Shown here: in pieces, positions 29,149-38,306 of the stretch
Layout: every line of letters starts with the position of its first letter
Position numbering within the stretch: position 1 is the first letter of the stretch
NCBI RefSeq assembly: GCF_003814705.1
Contig: NZ_RKRA01000001.1
Location: 372,001-436,000, forward strand
Length of the DNA: 64,000 nucleotides
Direction: 5' to 3'
Source: Georgenia muralis
Lineage (GTDB): Bacteria; Actinomycetota; Actinomycetes; Actinomycetales; Actinomycetaceae
Notes under the pieces: generated by a model
Told to the model about the DNA's origin: nothing
Seen by the model: only the letters and a program-made list of their open reading frames with translations
The model's database searches: none
Program-made: the position numbers and the translations under genes

Positions 29149-29985
29149 TCAGCGACGTCGGACGTGGCTGACGTCCCCGGCGCGCACGGCCACCTCCCGG
29201 CCATCCTCGGTGCGGACGAGGAGCGCCCCGTCGGCGCCGAGCGAGGTCGCGGTGCCCTCGAGCCGTTCCCCGCCCGGCAGGTCGACGGCGACCTCCTGCC
29301 CGAGCGTGGCGCAGCGCTCGGCGACCTCGCCGGTGAGGGCGCCGGTGTCCCCGCCGGCCGTCTCCCAGCGGTCGAGGAGGGCGACGAGGTGCCGGCCCAC
29401 CGCGGCGAGGACGTGCTGCGGCGTCGCCGCGGCGCCCTCGAGCCGCAGCGACGTCGCCCAGCCGACGGGCAGCCCCGACCGCTCCTCCGCGACGTTGACG
29501 CCGATCCCCAGGACGACGGCGGGTGGCTGCCCGGGCACGACCTCAGTCAGGATGCCGGCCACCTTGCGGTCCCGGCCCCAGCCCGGCAGGTCCTCCTCGC
29601 CTGCGTCGACCATCACGACGTCGTTGGGCCACTTGAGCGCCACCCGGCGCCGTGCCGCAGCGCCGCCGCCAGCGCCCGTCAGGACGTCCTCCACCGCCCG
29701 GAGGACCGCCAGGCCGGTGAGGAGCGTGACCCAGGCGAGGTCCTGGGCGGGCACGCGCGGACGCACGAGGACCGAGGCGGTCAGCGCCTGGCCGGGGGGC
29801 GTGTCCCAGGACCGCCCCGCGCGGCCCCGGCCCGCGTCCTGGGCGTCGGCCACGAGCACCGACAGGTGCGGCCACCGTCCGGGCTCGCGGGCGGCGGCCT
29901 CGCGCAGGTCGGTGCTGGTCGAGCCGGTGCGCGCGACGCGCACGGTCCGGGAGAAGGGGGCGGCGCCGTCGTCCATGGCCCCCAT
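29149..29985 (-). CDS. birA: Biotin-[acetyl-CoA-carboxylase] ligase
   Basis: About 278 residues from ATG 29985 (MGAMDDG; the ATG at 29976 is equally possible). TGSTSTDLREAA, the biotin/ATP-binding GRGRAGRSWDTPPGQAL, the KWPNDV lysine motif and GIGVNV are all present. The C-terminal DLPGGERLEGTATSLGADGALLVRTEDGREV is the small SH3-like domain. No N-terminal DNA-binding domain, so it is a ligase only. Its substrate is the BCCP domain of the alpha chain at 61.6-63.5 kb. Divergent from accD. Confidence 0.94.
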   Translation of the reverse strand: MGAMDDGAAPFSRTVRVARTGSTSTDLREAAAREPGRWPHLSVLVADAQDAGRGRAGRSWDTPPGQALTASVLVRPRVPAQDLAWVTLLTGLAVLRAVEDVLTGAGGGAAARRRVALKWPNDVVMVDAGEEDLPGWGRDRKVAGILTEVVPGQPPAVVLGIGVNVAEERSGLPVGWATSLRLEGAAATPQHVLAAVGRHLVALLDRWETAGGDTGALTGEVAERCATLGQEVAVDLPGGERLEGTATSLGADGALLVRTEDGREVAVRAGDVSHVRRR

Positions 29986-30089
29986 GGAACCACCGCGGGC
30001 CGATTTGTGGGACCCGCACAACCACCCGGGCCTGAACACGCACATCCTGCCCAAGGAGGGGTGGGGGTCCGACAACTACTCTCGGGGAC

Positions 30090-31700
30090 GTGACCGATAC
30101 GACCGAGAAGACCTCGACCACCACCGCCGCGAAGCTCGCGGACCTCGCGGACCGGGTCGAGGCCGGCATCACCGCCCCGGCGGACGCCGCCCGGCAGAAG
30201 CAGCACGGTCGGGGCAAGAAGTCCGCCCGCGAGCGCCTCGAGGCCCTCCTCGACCCGGGCTCGTTCACCGAGCTCGACGCCTTCGCCACCCACCGCTCGA
30301 CGGCGTTCGGCCTCGAGCGCCGTCAGGTCCCCGGCGACGGCGTCGTCACCGGGTACGGCACCGTCGACGGGCGGCAGGTGTGCGTCTACTCCCAGGACTT
30401 CACCGTCTTCGGTGGCTCCCTCGGCGAGGTGCACGGCCAGAAGATCACCAAGGTCATGGACCTCGCCCTGCGCACCGGGGTGCCGGTGGTGGGGATCTCC
30501 GACGGCGGTGGCGCCCGCATCCAGGAGGGCGTCGCGGCCCTGACGCAGTTCGCCGAGATCTTCCGGCGCAACGTCGCGGCCTCCGGGGTGATCCCGCAGA
30601 TCTCGCTCATCCTCGGCCCGAGCGCCGGCGGGGCGGTCTACTCCCCCGCGCTCACCGACTTCATCGTCATGGCCGAGGGCACCTCGAACATGTTCATCAC
30701 CGGCCCCGACGTCATCAAGGCGGTCACCGGCGAGGAGGTCGGCTTCGAGGAGCTGGGCGGGGCGGCCACCCACGCGCAGCGCTCGGGCGTGGCCCACTAC
30801 CAGGCCGCCGACGAGGACGACGCCATCGACTACGTGCGCGCACTGCTGTCCTACCTCCCCTCGAACAACCTCTCCGACGCCCCCTCGTGGCCCGTGCCGG
30901 CCGCCGAGGCCGATTCCGCGCTCGAGGTCACCGACGCCGACGCCGAGCTCGACACCCTGGTCCCGGACTCGGACAACCAGCCCTACGACATGCGCACGGT
31001 CGTCGAGCACGTCGTCGACGACGGCGAGCTGCTCGAGGTCCAGCCGGGCTACGCCCAGAACATCATCACCGCCTTCGGCCACGTCGAGGGCCGGCCCGTC
31101 GGGATCGTGGCGAACCAGCCCCTGCAGATGGCCGGGACGCTGGACATCAACGCCTCCGAGAAGGCGGCCCGGTTCGTGCGCACCTGCGACGCGTTCAACC
31201 TCCCGGTCCTGACGTTCGTCGACGTCCCCGGCTTCCTGCCCGGCACCGACCAGGAGTGGAACGGGATCATCCGGCGCGGCGCCAAGCTCATCTACGCCTA
31301 CGCCGAGGCGACCGTCCCGCTTGTCACCCTCATCACCCGCAAGGCCTACGGCGGCGCGTACATCGTCATGGGCTCCAAGCAGCTCGGCGCCGACATCAAC
31401 CTCGCCTGGCCCACCGCCCAGATCGCCGTCATGGGCTCCGGCGGGGCGGTGAACATCCTCCAGCGCTCGGCGCTGAAGAAGGTCGCCGACGCCGGCGGCG
31501 ACGTCGAGGCCGAGCGGGCCCGGCTCGTCGCGGACTACGAGGAGGCCCTCGTCAACCCGTGGGACGCCGCCCGGCGCGGCTACGTCGACGCCGTCATCGC
31601 CCCGTCCGAGACCCGCGTGCAGGTCGTGCGTGCGCTCCGGGCGCTGCGCACCAAGCGGGCGAGCCTGCCCGCCAAGAAGCACGGGAACATCCCGCTGTGA
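30090..31700 (+). CDS. accD: Acyl-CoA carboxylase beta subunit (carboxyltransferase, AccD/PccB)
   Basis: 536 residues, the normal length. The N-lobe [18 protein letters not shown] and [21 protein letters not shown], then [11 protein letters not shown] and [19 protein letters not shown], and the C-lobe [55 protein letters not shown] are diagnostic of propionyl/acetyl-CoA carboxyltransferases. It transfers CO2 from carboxybiotin on the alpha chain to acyl-CoA. GTG start at 30090. Overlaps accE (GTGA). Confidence 0.95.
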   Translation: MTDTTEKTSTTTAAKLADLADRVEAGITAPADAARQKQHGRGKKSARERLEALLDPGSFTELDAFATHRSTAFGLERRQVPGDGVVTGYGTVDGRQVCVYSQDFTVFGGSLGEVHGQKITKVMDLALRTGVPVVGISDGGGARIQEGVAALTQFAEIFRRNVAASGVIPQISLILGPSAGGAVYSPALTDFIVMAEGTSNMFITGPDVIKAVTGEEVGFEELGGAATHAQRSGVAHYQAADEDDAIDYVRALLSYLPSNNLSDAPSWPVPAAEADSALEVTDADAELDTLVPDSDNQPYDMRTVVEHVVDDGELLEVQPGYAQNIITAFGHVEGRPVGIVANQPLQMAGTLDINASEKAARFVRTCDAFNLPVLTFVDVPGFLPGTDQEWNGIIRRGAKLIYAYAEATVPLVTLITRKAYGGAYIVMGSKQLGADINLAWPTAQIAVMGSGGAVNILQRSALKKVADAGGDVEAERARLVADYEEALVNPWDAARRGYVDAVIAPSETRVQVVRALRALRTKRASLPAKKHGNIPL

Positions 31701-32029
31701 CCACCACGGAGATCTCGGCCGCCACGCCCGAGGACTTCTCCGGCGACGACGACACCGTCGCGGTCGCCCTGGCCGGCGCCGGGTCGGCCGGCGACGGTGG
31801 GCTGCCGGCCACCGCGGCGGTGCGCGTCGTGCACGGCGCGCCCGACGAGGTCGAGCTGGCGGCGCTCGTCGCGGGCCTCGTCGCGGCCCGGGCGGCAGCC
31901 GTCGAGCTCGGCGGCCTGCCCGACGAGGGGGCCGAGCAGGTCCGCACGCGCTGGACCGACCGCACCCGACCGCTCGGGGCCGGCCCCGTCCCCGGGCCGG
32001 GCTCGTGGCGCTGGTCGCTGCACCCCTGA
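31697..32029 (+). CDS. accE: Acyl-CoA carboxylase epsilon subunit
   Basis: 110 residues. The part from [27 protein letters not shown] to the end WRWSLHP matches the short actinobacterial epsilon subunit, which stabilises and activates the alpha-beta complex; the ~40-residue acidic head is variable. It begins with GTG inside the accD stop. Its last codons and stop are imperfectly duplicated 29 bp downstream. In mycobacteria maf follows directly; here 27.8 kb of other genes intervene. Confidence 0.9.
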   Translation: MTTTEISAATPEDFSGDDDTVAVALAGAGSAGDGGLPATAAVRVVHGAPDEVELAALVAGLVAARAAAVELGGLPDEGAEQVRTRWTDRTRPLGAGPVPGPGSWRWSLHP

Positions 32030-32062
32030 GGGCGCGCCGCTGGGCGCTGCATTCCTGACGGC
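32008..32062. repeat. Direct repeat of the accE 3' end including the stop codon
   Basis: Bases 32008-32033 and 32037-32062 match at 22 of 26 positions. The first copy encodes the last residues SLHP and the TGA of accE; the second re-creates LHS and a TGA, 29 bp later. It marks the left edge of the region that separates accE from maf. Confidence 0.75.
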
Positions 32063-32822
32063 GCCAGACGTCGCACGCCGGCGCCGCGCGTCGCTCCCGC
32101 ACACCGACGACCCCCGACGCGACACGCCCCCTCACCCGGCCCTCGCCCTGCCGCCGGCCAGGTGACGCCGCGCCGCCCCCAGCCCTGGCGCACCACTACC
32201 GGTGCGAGCCACGCCGTGCCGCCCAGCACCGGCGACCCAGCACCCGCGGCCCGGTCCGCGGCAGCCCTCATCCCGTCGGCGACCCTCGTCATGGCTGGTG
32301 CGGCGAAGCCGTCCCCGCGGCGCCGGCCGCTCGCAACCCCCAACGTGGGGGGTCCCCCGGCCTCAAGTTTGGGGATTGAGGGCCCCTGTCGGGCGCGGGA
32401 GGCTCACCAGTGGGGAACACCGATCGGCGCACGTGCGGCCGACGGCGCTTTGGGGGGGCCCACAGCTGAGGCTGGAGGCCGGGACATGGGGACGACGTCG
32501 ACCGAGGCACGGTCGCTGCCCCTGACGCGCCGCTGCGCACCCGCCTCCCTCGCCAGGACCGGCCGCCCCCGCCGCCCGCGGCGCACCCGTCGCGGCCGCT
32601 GCTCGTGCCGGCCCGCCGTCCGGCGCTCGCCCGCCCCCCGGACCCCTCGCACCAGCCGGGCCCTGCCCCGGTCGTCGCTCGGGACGGACGAGGACTCCGG
32701 GCCACGCCGCGGGTGGGACCCGCAGACGGACCGCACAGAGCAGCAGCACTCGGCGCAGGCCTCGGCCCGCCGCCACCTCGCAGGACCAGAAGCTTTCCGA
32801 CCACCTTGGTAAGGAGCCAACG
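32030..32822. other. Long intergenic region upstream of the heme peroxidase; no gene seen
   Basis: About 790 bp without a convincing gene. Open frames here (for example 32162-32812 plus, 32289-32843 minus) are strings of R, P, A and S without domain or codon-position bias. Seen in it: the accE end repeat; an inverted repeat ACCCCC-AACGTG-GGGGGT (32336-32353); an adjoining imperfect hairpin GGCCTCAA...TTGAGGGCC (32359-32384); and AAGGAG at 32812-32817, the ribosome binding site of the peroxidase gene. The peroxidase promoter must lie here. Confidence 0.65.
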
Positions 32823-35800
32823 ATGGCCGAAGTACCGCGGCACCGTCAGGACCGCCGCACCAGAGCGACCAGGCTGGGGGCACTCGTCTCAGCGAGTGCC
32901 GTCATGCTGTCCGGAGTCTTCGTCGTCACCGGTCCGGCCGGTGCGGCCCCGCCGCCCGGTCAGGACTTCAACGTCACGACCGGCGACCTCGAGTTCGTCC
33001 TCAAGCAGATCCAGATCTCCGAGGCGCACGCGGAGGACGTGGTCACCGAAGACCCCGACTCCTCGCCGCTGTGCCGGCCGGGCAACCGCTTTGACGCCGC
33101 CACCCAGACCCACGTCGACGCCGACGGCGACCCGTGCGTCGGCGCTCCCACACTCCCCTTCGGCCTGCGCACCGTGGACGGCCGATGGAACAACCTGTTG
33201 CCCGGCCAGGATGGCTACGGCGCCGGCGCGCGGACGTTCCCCCGCCTGCTCGAGGCCCAGTACCGCACCGCCGACCCCGTGCCCGCGGGCTTCCCGGGCG
33301 CAGGCTCACCGACCACGTACGAGCAGACCCAGGGCATCGTCTTCGACTCCGAGGTCCGCACCATCTCCAACCTCATCGTCGACCAGACCACGGCCAACCC
33401 GGCCGCCGTCGACGTCGCTGCCCGCGTCGAGGGCGCCGGCGTCATCAACGGAGCGACGATCAGCCGCCTCGCCGGCCCCGACCGGTTCGCCACCGCAGCC
33501 GCGATCAGCGCCTCACGGTTCGGACCGGGCGTCCCGGTCGCGTTCATCGCCACCGGCCAGAACTTCCCCGACGCCCTTGCGGGCGGCCCAGCTGCCGCAG
33601 CCGAGGGTGGTCCGCTGCTCCTGGTCTCGGGCACCGGCGTCCCGGCGGCGACGGCCGCCGAGCTCCTGCGCCTGCAGCCCCAGAACATCGTCATTCTCGG
33701 CGGGACCCCGACGGTCAACGACGCCGTGGCCGACATCCTGACCAGCTACACCGCCGGCACCGTCACCCGTCTCTCCGGTCCCAACCGGTTCGCCACGGCC
33801 GCTGCCATCAGCGCCGCCACGTTCGCCCCGAACGTGACCCGCGCCTACGTCACGACCGGGTTCAACTTCCCCGACGCGTTGTCCGCCTCGGCGCCCGCAG
33901 CCCGGGACGGTCACCCGATCCTGCTGACCAACACCGGCTCCGTCCCCGCCGAGACGGCCGCTGAGCTCACCCGCCTCGCACCCCAGGAGATCGTCGTCCT
34001 GGGCTCGAGCACCTCCGTCTCCGACGCCACCATGGCCGCCCTGGGCTCCTACGCCCCCACGGTGACCCGTGTCTCGGGCGCCGACCGCTACGCCACGTCC
34101 GTCGCCATCTCCGCGGCCAACTACCCCACGGCGACGACGGAGGTCTTCCTCGCCAGCGGCGCCAACTACCCCGACGCGCTGGCCGGCGGCCCGGTCGCGG
34201 GCCTCGCCGGTGGTCCCCTCCTTCTCGTGCCGGGCACCGGCGCCCTGCCCGCCGTGGTCGCCGAAGAGCTCCAGCGGCTCAGCCCCCAGCGGGTGACCAT
34301 CCTCGGTGGCCTCCCCACCGTTTCAGCAGCCGTGGAGCAGCAGGTCGCCGGGCTCATCGCCGGGACGGACATCTTCATCCCGGACATCGCCACGGACGAG
34401 GGCCTCTCGGCCTCGGCCACGTCGCTGTTCACGATCTTCGGCCAGTTCTTCGACCACGGGCTCGACCTCGTCTCGAAGGGCGGCAACGGTGCTGTCATGG
34501 TGCCGCTACAGCCGGACGACCCGCTGTACGTCCCCGGTTCCCCGACGAACTTCTTCGTCCTGGACCGCGCGACGATCGACTCCACCGACGGCGGCCGCGA
34601 GCACACCAACCGCACGACGCCGTTCATCGACCAGAACCAGACCTACACCTCGAACCCGTCGCACCAGGTCTTCCTGCGGGACTACGACCTCGTCGGCGGC
34701 GTCCCCGAGTTCACCGGCCGGCTCCTCAACGGGGCCGACGGCGGCCTGGCGACCTGGGCGGACACCAAGGAGCAGGCGCGCACGGTGTTCGGCATCGACC
34801 TGGTCGACGACGACGTCCTCAACGTCCCCCTCCTCATGACCGACCCTTACGGCCGCTTCGTCCCGGGCCCCAACGGGTTCCCGCAGCTGGCGTTCGAGGA
34901 CGGCTTCGTCGAGGGCAACCCGGCCGCACCGATCTCCACCACGGGCGCACTCCGGGCGAACCAAGCCTTCCTCGACGACATCGCGCACGGCGCGGTGCCG
35001 CAGGACCCGCCGGCCGGGTACGACAACGCGGCGCTCGACGCGCACTTCGTCACCGGCGACGGACGCGGCAACGAGAACATCGCCCTGACGGCCGTCCACC
35101 ACGTCTTCCACGCCGAGCACAACCGCATGAGCGAGCAGATCAACGACTTCCTCACCACCGAGGCCCCCCCCGAGCTGCTGGCCGGCTTCCAGGCGGACGG
35201 CTTCTGGGACTACGGCGAGCGCCTGTTCCAGGCAGCGCGCTTCTTCACCGAGATGCAGTACCAGCACCTGGTGTTCGAGGAGTTCGCCCGCCGCATCCAG
35301 CCCAACATCGACCCGACGGTCCAGAACGAGAACTCCTACGTGCCGGACCTCAACCCGGCCATCTCGGCCGAGTTCGCCCACGTCGTCTACCGCTTCGGGC
35401 ACTCGATGCTCACCCAGACGGTCGACCGCGAGTTCGACGGCGTGGTCGAGGAGATCCCGTTGCTGGACGCGTTCCTCAACCCGGTGGCATTCCGTACCGG
35501 GCCCAACGGTGAGACCCTCACCCCGGACGAGGCCGCGGGCTCCGTCATCCAGGGCATGGCCCAGCAGACGGCCAGCGGCATCGACGAGTTCGTCGTCGAC
35601 ACCCTCCGCAACGAGCTGCTCGGCCTGCCGCTCGACCTGCCTTCGATCAACATGCTGCGCGCCCGTGACACCGGCGTCCCACCGCTGCAGGCGGCGCGGA
35701 CGACCTTCTTCGACGCCACCCAGGCGCCGGAGCTCGAGCCCTACAGCAGCTGGGAGGACTTCCGGCTGAGCATGAAGAACCCGGAGTCCATCCTCAACTT

Positions 35801-38225
35801 CGTGGCGGCCTACGGCATCCACCCGACCCTCGACGGTGTCACCACGATCGAGGGACGGCGGACCGCCGCCGAGGCGCTCGTGGCCGACCCGGCCTTCATG
35901 ACCGCCCCGGCGGCAGAGACCGGCCTCAACGACGTCGACTTCTGGATGGGCGGCCTCGCGGAGAAGCCGTTCGTCTTCGGCGGCATGCTCGGCACGACGT
36001 TCAACTTCGTCTTCGAGCAGCAGCTGGAGAGCCTGCAGAACGGCGACCGCTTCTACTACCTCAACCGCAACCTCGGGAACACCCTGTTCCACACCCTCGA
36101 GGCCAACTCGCTGTCGCAGATCATGCTGCGCAACACCGAGGCCACCGCCCTCCCGCACGACGTCTTCGCCGACCCGCAGATCTCCTTCGACCTCACGGAC
36201 CCGGCGGCGGACCTCCAGGCGGCTGGCCTGACCCTGCTCAACGGCCAGTGGCGCTTCACCGGCGGGGAGCACATCTTCATCCAGGGCACCGACCAGGCCG
36301 ACAACGTCCGCGGCGGCATCGGCGACGACTCCATCTGGGGTCTGGCCGGTAACGACCGCATCGAGGGCGACGACGGTGTCGACGCCATCATGGGCGGCGA
36401 CGGCGACGACATCCTCACCGACCTCAACGGCGACGACCGCATCCAAGGCGAGGCCGGCAACGACGTCATCAGCGGCGGCCCCGGTCTCGGCGACATCCTC
36501 TTCGGCGGGTCCGGCAAGGACTTCATCATCGGCGGCCAGGACAAGGCGACCTCCTTCGCCGGCCTCGGTGACGACTTCCTGCTCGGCTCCACCGGTCCGG
36601 ACAACCTCATCGGCCACGAGAACGACGACTGGATCGAGGGCGGCCTGGGCCACGACCTGCTGGTCGGGGACAACTCCAACACGATGATGAACGACCCGAA
36701 CCTCAGCCACGGCGGGCACGACGTCATCATCGGTGGTCCCGGCAACAACGACCACGACGCCGAGGGCGGGGACGACATCATGGTCGCCGGCCTGGGCACC
36801 GAGCGGTTCGGCGGCATGCTCGGGTTCGACTGGGTGACCAACAAGGGCACCGGCGTCCCGCTCAACACCGACCTCGCGCTGGTGTTCGGCATCCCGCAGA
36901 ACCTCACCGCGATCCGCGACCGCTACCTCAACGTCGAGGCCGTCTCCGGCTGGAACGGCAACGACGTCATCCGCGGCGCCCAGGCGGCGGAGCCGCTCGA
37001 CGGCGCCACCGACGGCCTCGGCTACGGCAACCGTCTCACCCAGGAGCACCTCGACCGCGTCGCCGGCCTGCGGGACCTCCTTGGCGGCGGCGAGATCCCG
37101 GTCTACGCCCAGCCGTTCCTGGTCGGGCAGACCGAGCTGGACACGGACTTCAACAACAACATCCTCCTGGGCGGTCAGGGCAGCGACCTGATCGAGCCTC
37201 GCCTCGGCCGCAACTTCGTCGACGGCGACGCCTGGGTGGACGTCAACGTGGTGCACCGGCCGGGCGGCGGCGACGTCGTCGAGCGGCAGGCCAGCATCAA
37301 CGCCTACGCCGTGCGGATGGTCAACGGGACGATCAACCCCGCGGACCTGTACACCGAGCGGCGTCTGCAGAACGACACCACCAACCAGGCGGACGCCATC
37401 GACACGGTGGAGTTCTCGGGCAGCGAGCTCGACTACACCATCGAGCAGCTCGAGGACAACGTCTGGCGCGTGACGAACACGGTCGTGGGCGCTGCCCGCG
37501 CCGACGTCGTCCGCAACGTCGAGCGGCTGCGGTTCAACGACGTCACCCTGTGCCTGCCCGCAGGCCTGGGCGACCCGACGGACTGCACCCAGGAGAACGG
37601 CTCGATCACCGTGACCTCGACCTTCGTCGAGGACGAGGCGCTCACCGCCGACCTCCAGCTCGTCGACCCCGCCAGCGTGGTGGGTCCGGTGCTGTACGAG
37701 CTCCAGATCGCCCAGGACGTCGCCCAGGACGGGATCACCGACCAGTGGATCACCACCCAGGCGAACAACACCGGCAGCTTCACGCTCGGTGACGCCGAGG
37801 TGGACTGGCAGGTCCGGGTGGTGGCGTCGTACACCGACACCGCCGGGGCCACCCAGATCGTGCTGTCCGACCCGTCGCCGGTCTTCGTCCAGAACGTCAA
37901 CGACGCTCCGGTGGCGCCGACGATCATCCCGGCGGCGCCCATCCTGGGTGACTTCGTCCGGATGGCCACGGCTCCGGAGGACGCGGACGGCACGACCGGC
38001 CTCGTCGCCGGCACGACCGGCGCGTGGCGCTTCCAGCGCGGCGCCGGGGACACCTGGACGGACATCGCCGGCGCGACCGGCACGGGTCTCGACCCGGTCC
38101 CGACCTACCAGGTGACCGCCGAGGACCAGGGCTCCGCCCTACGCCTGGTCGTCAGCTACACCGACGACCTCGGCACCAACGAGAACGCCGCCTCGGCGGC
38201 GACCGAGGTGGTGCCGGGCGGCTAG
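32823..38225 (+). CDS. Giant secreted animal-type heme peroxidase with embedded CWB2 repeats and RTX-like repeats
   Basis: 1800 residues. Signal peptide ~1-41. A peroxidase-type N-terminal part (~115-205) is interrupted by three CWB2 cell-wall-binding repeats (~212-512; e.g. ISRLAGPDRFATAAAIS, FIATGQNFPDALAGGPAAA, IVILGGTPTV). The peroxidase then resumes: SLFTIFGQFFDHGLDLV with the heme-ester D544 and distal H545, R749 and E752 in DGRGNEN, and proximal H861 in YRFGHSML, all expected for the mammalian-type superfamily. Residues ~1155-1285 are GGxGxD calcium-binding repeats; the last ~200 look Ig/cadherin-like. It likely oxidises halides or phenolics at the cell surface, held by the CWB2 repeats. 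Start ATG has AAGGAG 5 bp upstream. Confidence 0.9.
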   Translation: MAEVPRHRQDRRTRATRLGALVSASAVMLSGVFVVTGPAGAAPPPGQDFNVTTGDLEFVLKQIQISEAHAEDVVTEDPDSSPLCRPGNRFDAATQTHVDADGDPCVGAPTLPFGLRTVDGRWNNLLPGQDGYGAGARTFPRLLEAQYRTADPVPAGFPGAGSPTTYEQTQGIVFDSEVRTISNLIVDQTTANPAAVDVAARVEGAGVINGATISRLAGPDRFATAAAISASRFGPGVPVAFIATGQNFPDALAGGPAAAAEGGPLLLVSGTGVPAATAAELLRLQPQNIVILGGTPTVNDAVADILTSYTAGTVTRLSGPNRFATAAAISAATFAPNVTRAYVTTGFNFPDALSASAPAARDGHPILLTNTGSVPAETAAELTRLAPQEIVVLGSSTSVSDATMAALGSYAPTVTRVSGADRYATSVAISAANYPTATTEVFLASGANYPDALAGGPVAGLAGGPLLLVPGTGALPAVVAEELQRLSPQRVTILGGLPTVSAAVEQQVAGLIAGTDIFIPDIATDEGLSASATSLFTIFGQFFDHGLDLVSKGGNGAVMVPLQPDDPLYVPGSPTNFFVLDRATIDSTDGGREHTNRTTPFIDQNQTYTSNPSHQVFLRDYDLVGGVPEFTGRLLNGADGGLATWADTKEQARTVFGIDLVDDDVLNVPLLMTDPYGRFVPGPNGFPQLAFEDGFVEGNPAAPISTTGALRANQAFLDDIAHGAVPQDPPAGYDNAALDAHFVTGDGRGNENIALTAVHHVFHAEHNRMSEQINDFLTTEAPPELLAGFQADGFWDYGERLFQAARFFTEMQYQHLVFEEFARRIQPNIDPTVQNENSYVPDLNPAISAEFAHVVYRFGHSMLTQTVDREFDGVVEEIPLLDAFLNPVAFRTGPNGETLTPDEAAGSVIQGMAQQTASGIDEFVVDTLRNELLGLPLDLPSINMLRARDTGVPPLQAARTTFFDATQAPELEPYSSWEDFRLSMKNPESILNFVAAYGIHPTLDGVTTIEGRRTAAEALVADPAFMTAPAAETGLNDVDFWMGGLAEKPFVFGGMLGTTFNFVFEQQLESLQNGDRFYYLNRNLGNTLFHTLEANSLSQIMLRNTEATALPHDVFADPQISFDLTDPAADLQAAGLTLLNGQWRFTGGEHIFIQGTDQADNVRGGIGDDSIWGLAGNDRIEGDDGVDAIMGGDGDDILTDLNGDDRIQGEAGNDVISGGPGLGDILFGGSGKDFIIGGQDKATSFAGLGDDFLLGSTGPDNLIGHENDDWIEGGLGHDLLVGDNSNTMMNDPNLSHGGHDVIIGGPGNNDHDAEGGDDIMVAGLGTERFGGMLGFDWVTNKGTGVPLNTDLALVFGIPQNLTAIRDRYLNVEAVSGWNGNDVIRGAQAAEPLDGATDGLGYGNRLTQEHLDRVAGLRDLLGGGEIPVYAQPFLVGQTELDTDFNNNILLGGQGSDLIEPRLGRNFVDGDAWVDVNVVHRPGGGDVVERQASINAYAVRMVNGTINPADLYTERRLQNDTTNQADAIDTVEFSGSELDYTIEQLEDNVWRVTNTVVGAARADVVRNVERLRFNDVTLCLPAGLGDPTDCTQENGSITVTSTFVEDEALTADLQLVDPASVVGPVLYELQIAQDVAQDGITDQWITTQANNTGSFTLGDAEVDWQVRVVASYTDTAGATQIVLSDPSPVFVQNVNDAPVAPTIIPAAPILGDFVRMATAPEDADGTTGLVAGTTGAWRFQRGAGDTWTDIAGATGTGLDPVPTYQVTAEDQGSALRLVVSYTDDLGTNENAASAATEVVPGG

Positions 38226-38237
38226 TCCGACCGACAG

Positions 38238-38273
38238 GGGCGGGGGTCCGGGCGTCAGCCCGGGCCCCCGCCC
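38238..38273 (+). terminator. Terminator after the peroxidase gene
   Basis: A 16-bp stem with one T-G wobble (GGGCGGGGGTCCGGGC, 38238-38253; GCCCGGGCCCCCGCCC, 38258-38273) closes a GTCA loop 12 bp after the stop codon. It separates the peroxidase from the exopolysaccharide genes. Confidence 0.8.
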
Positions 38274-38306
38274 GCATGGATCCAGGTCCGGGGCGGGAGG
38301 TGACTC

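Noticed and set aside
25750-30093. 1447-codon plus-strand frame
   Set aside because: It runs antisense across five well-supported genes (kinase, regulator, cyclase, birA), which cannot all be wrong; long stop-free shadows are normal at this GC content.
32162-32812. Possible gene in the gap before the peroxidase
   Set aside because: 216 codons of R/P/A/S with no ribosome binding site, domain or codon bias, overlapped by equally long frames on the other strand.
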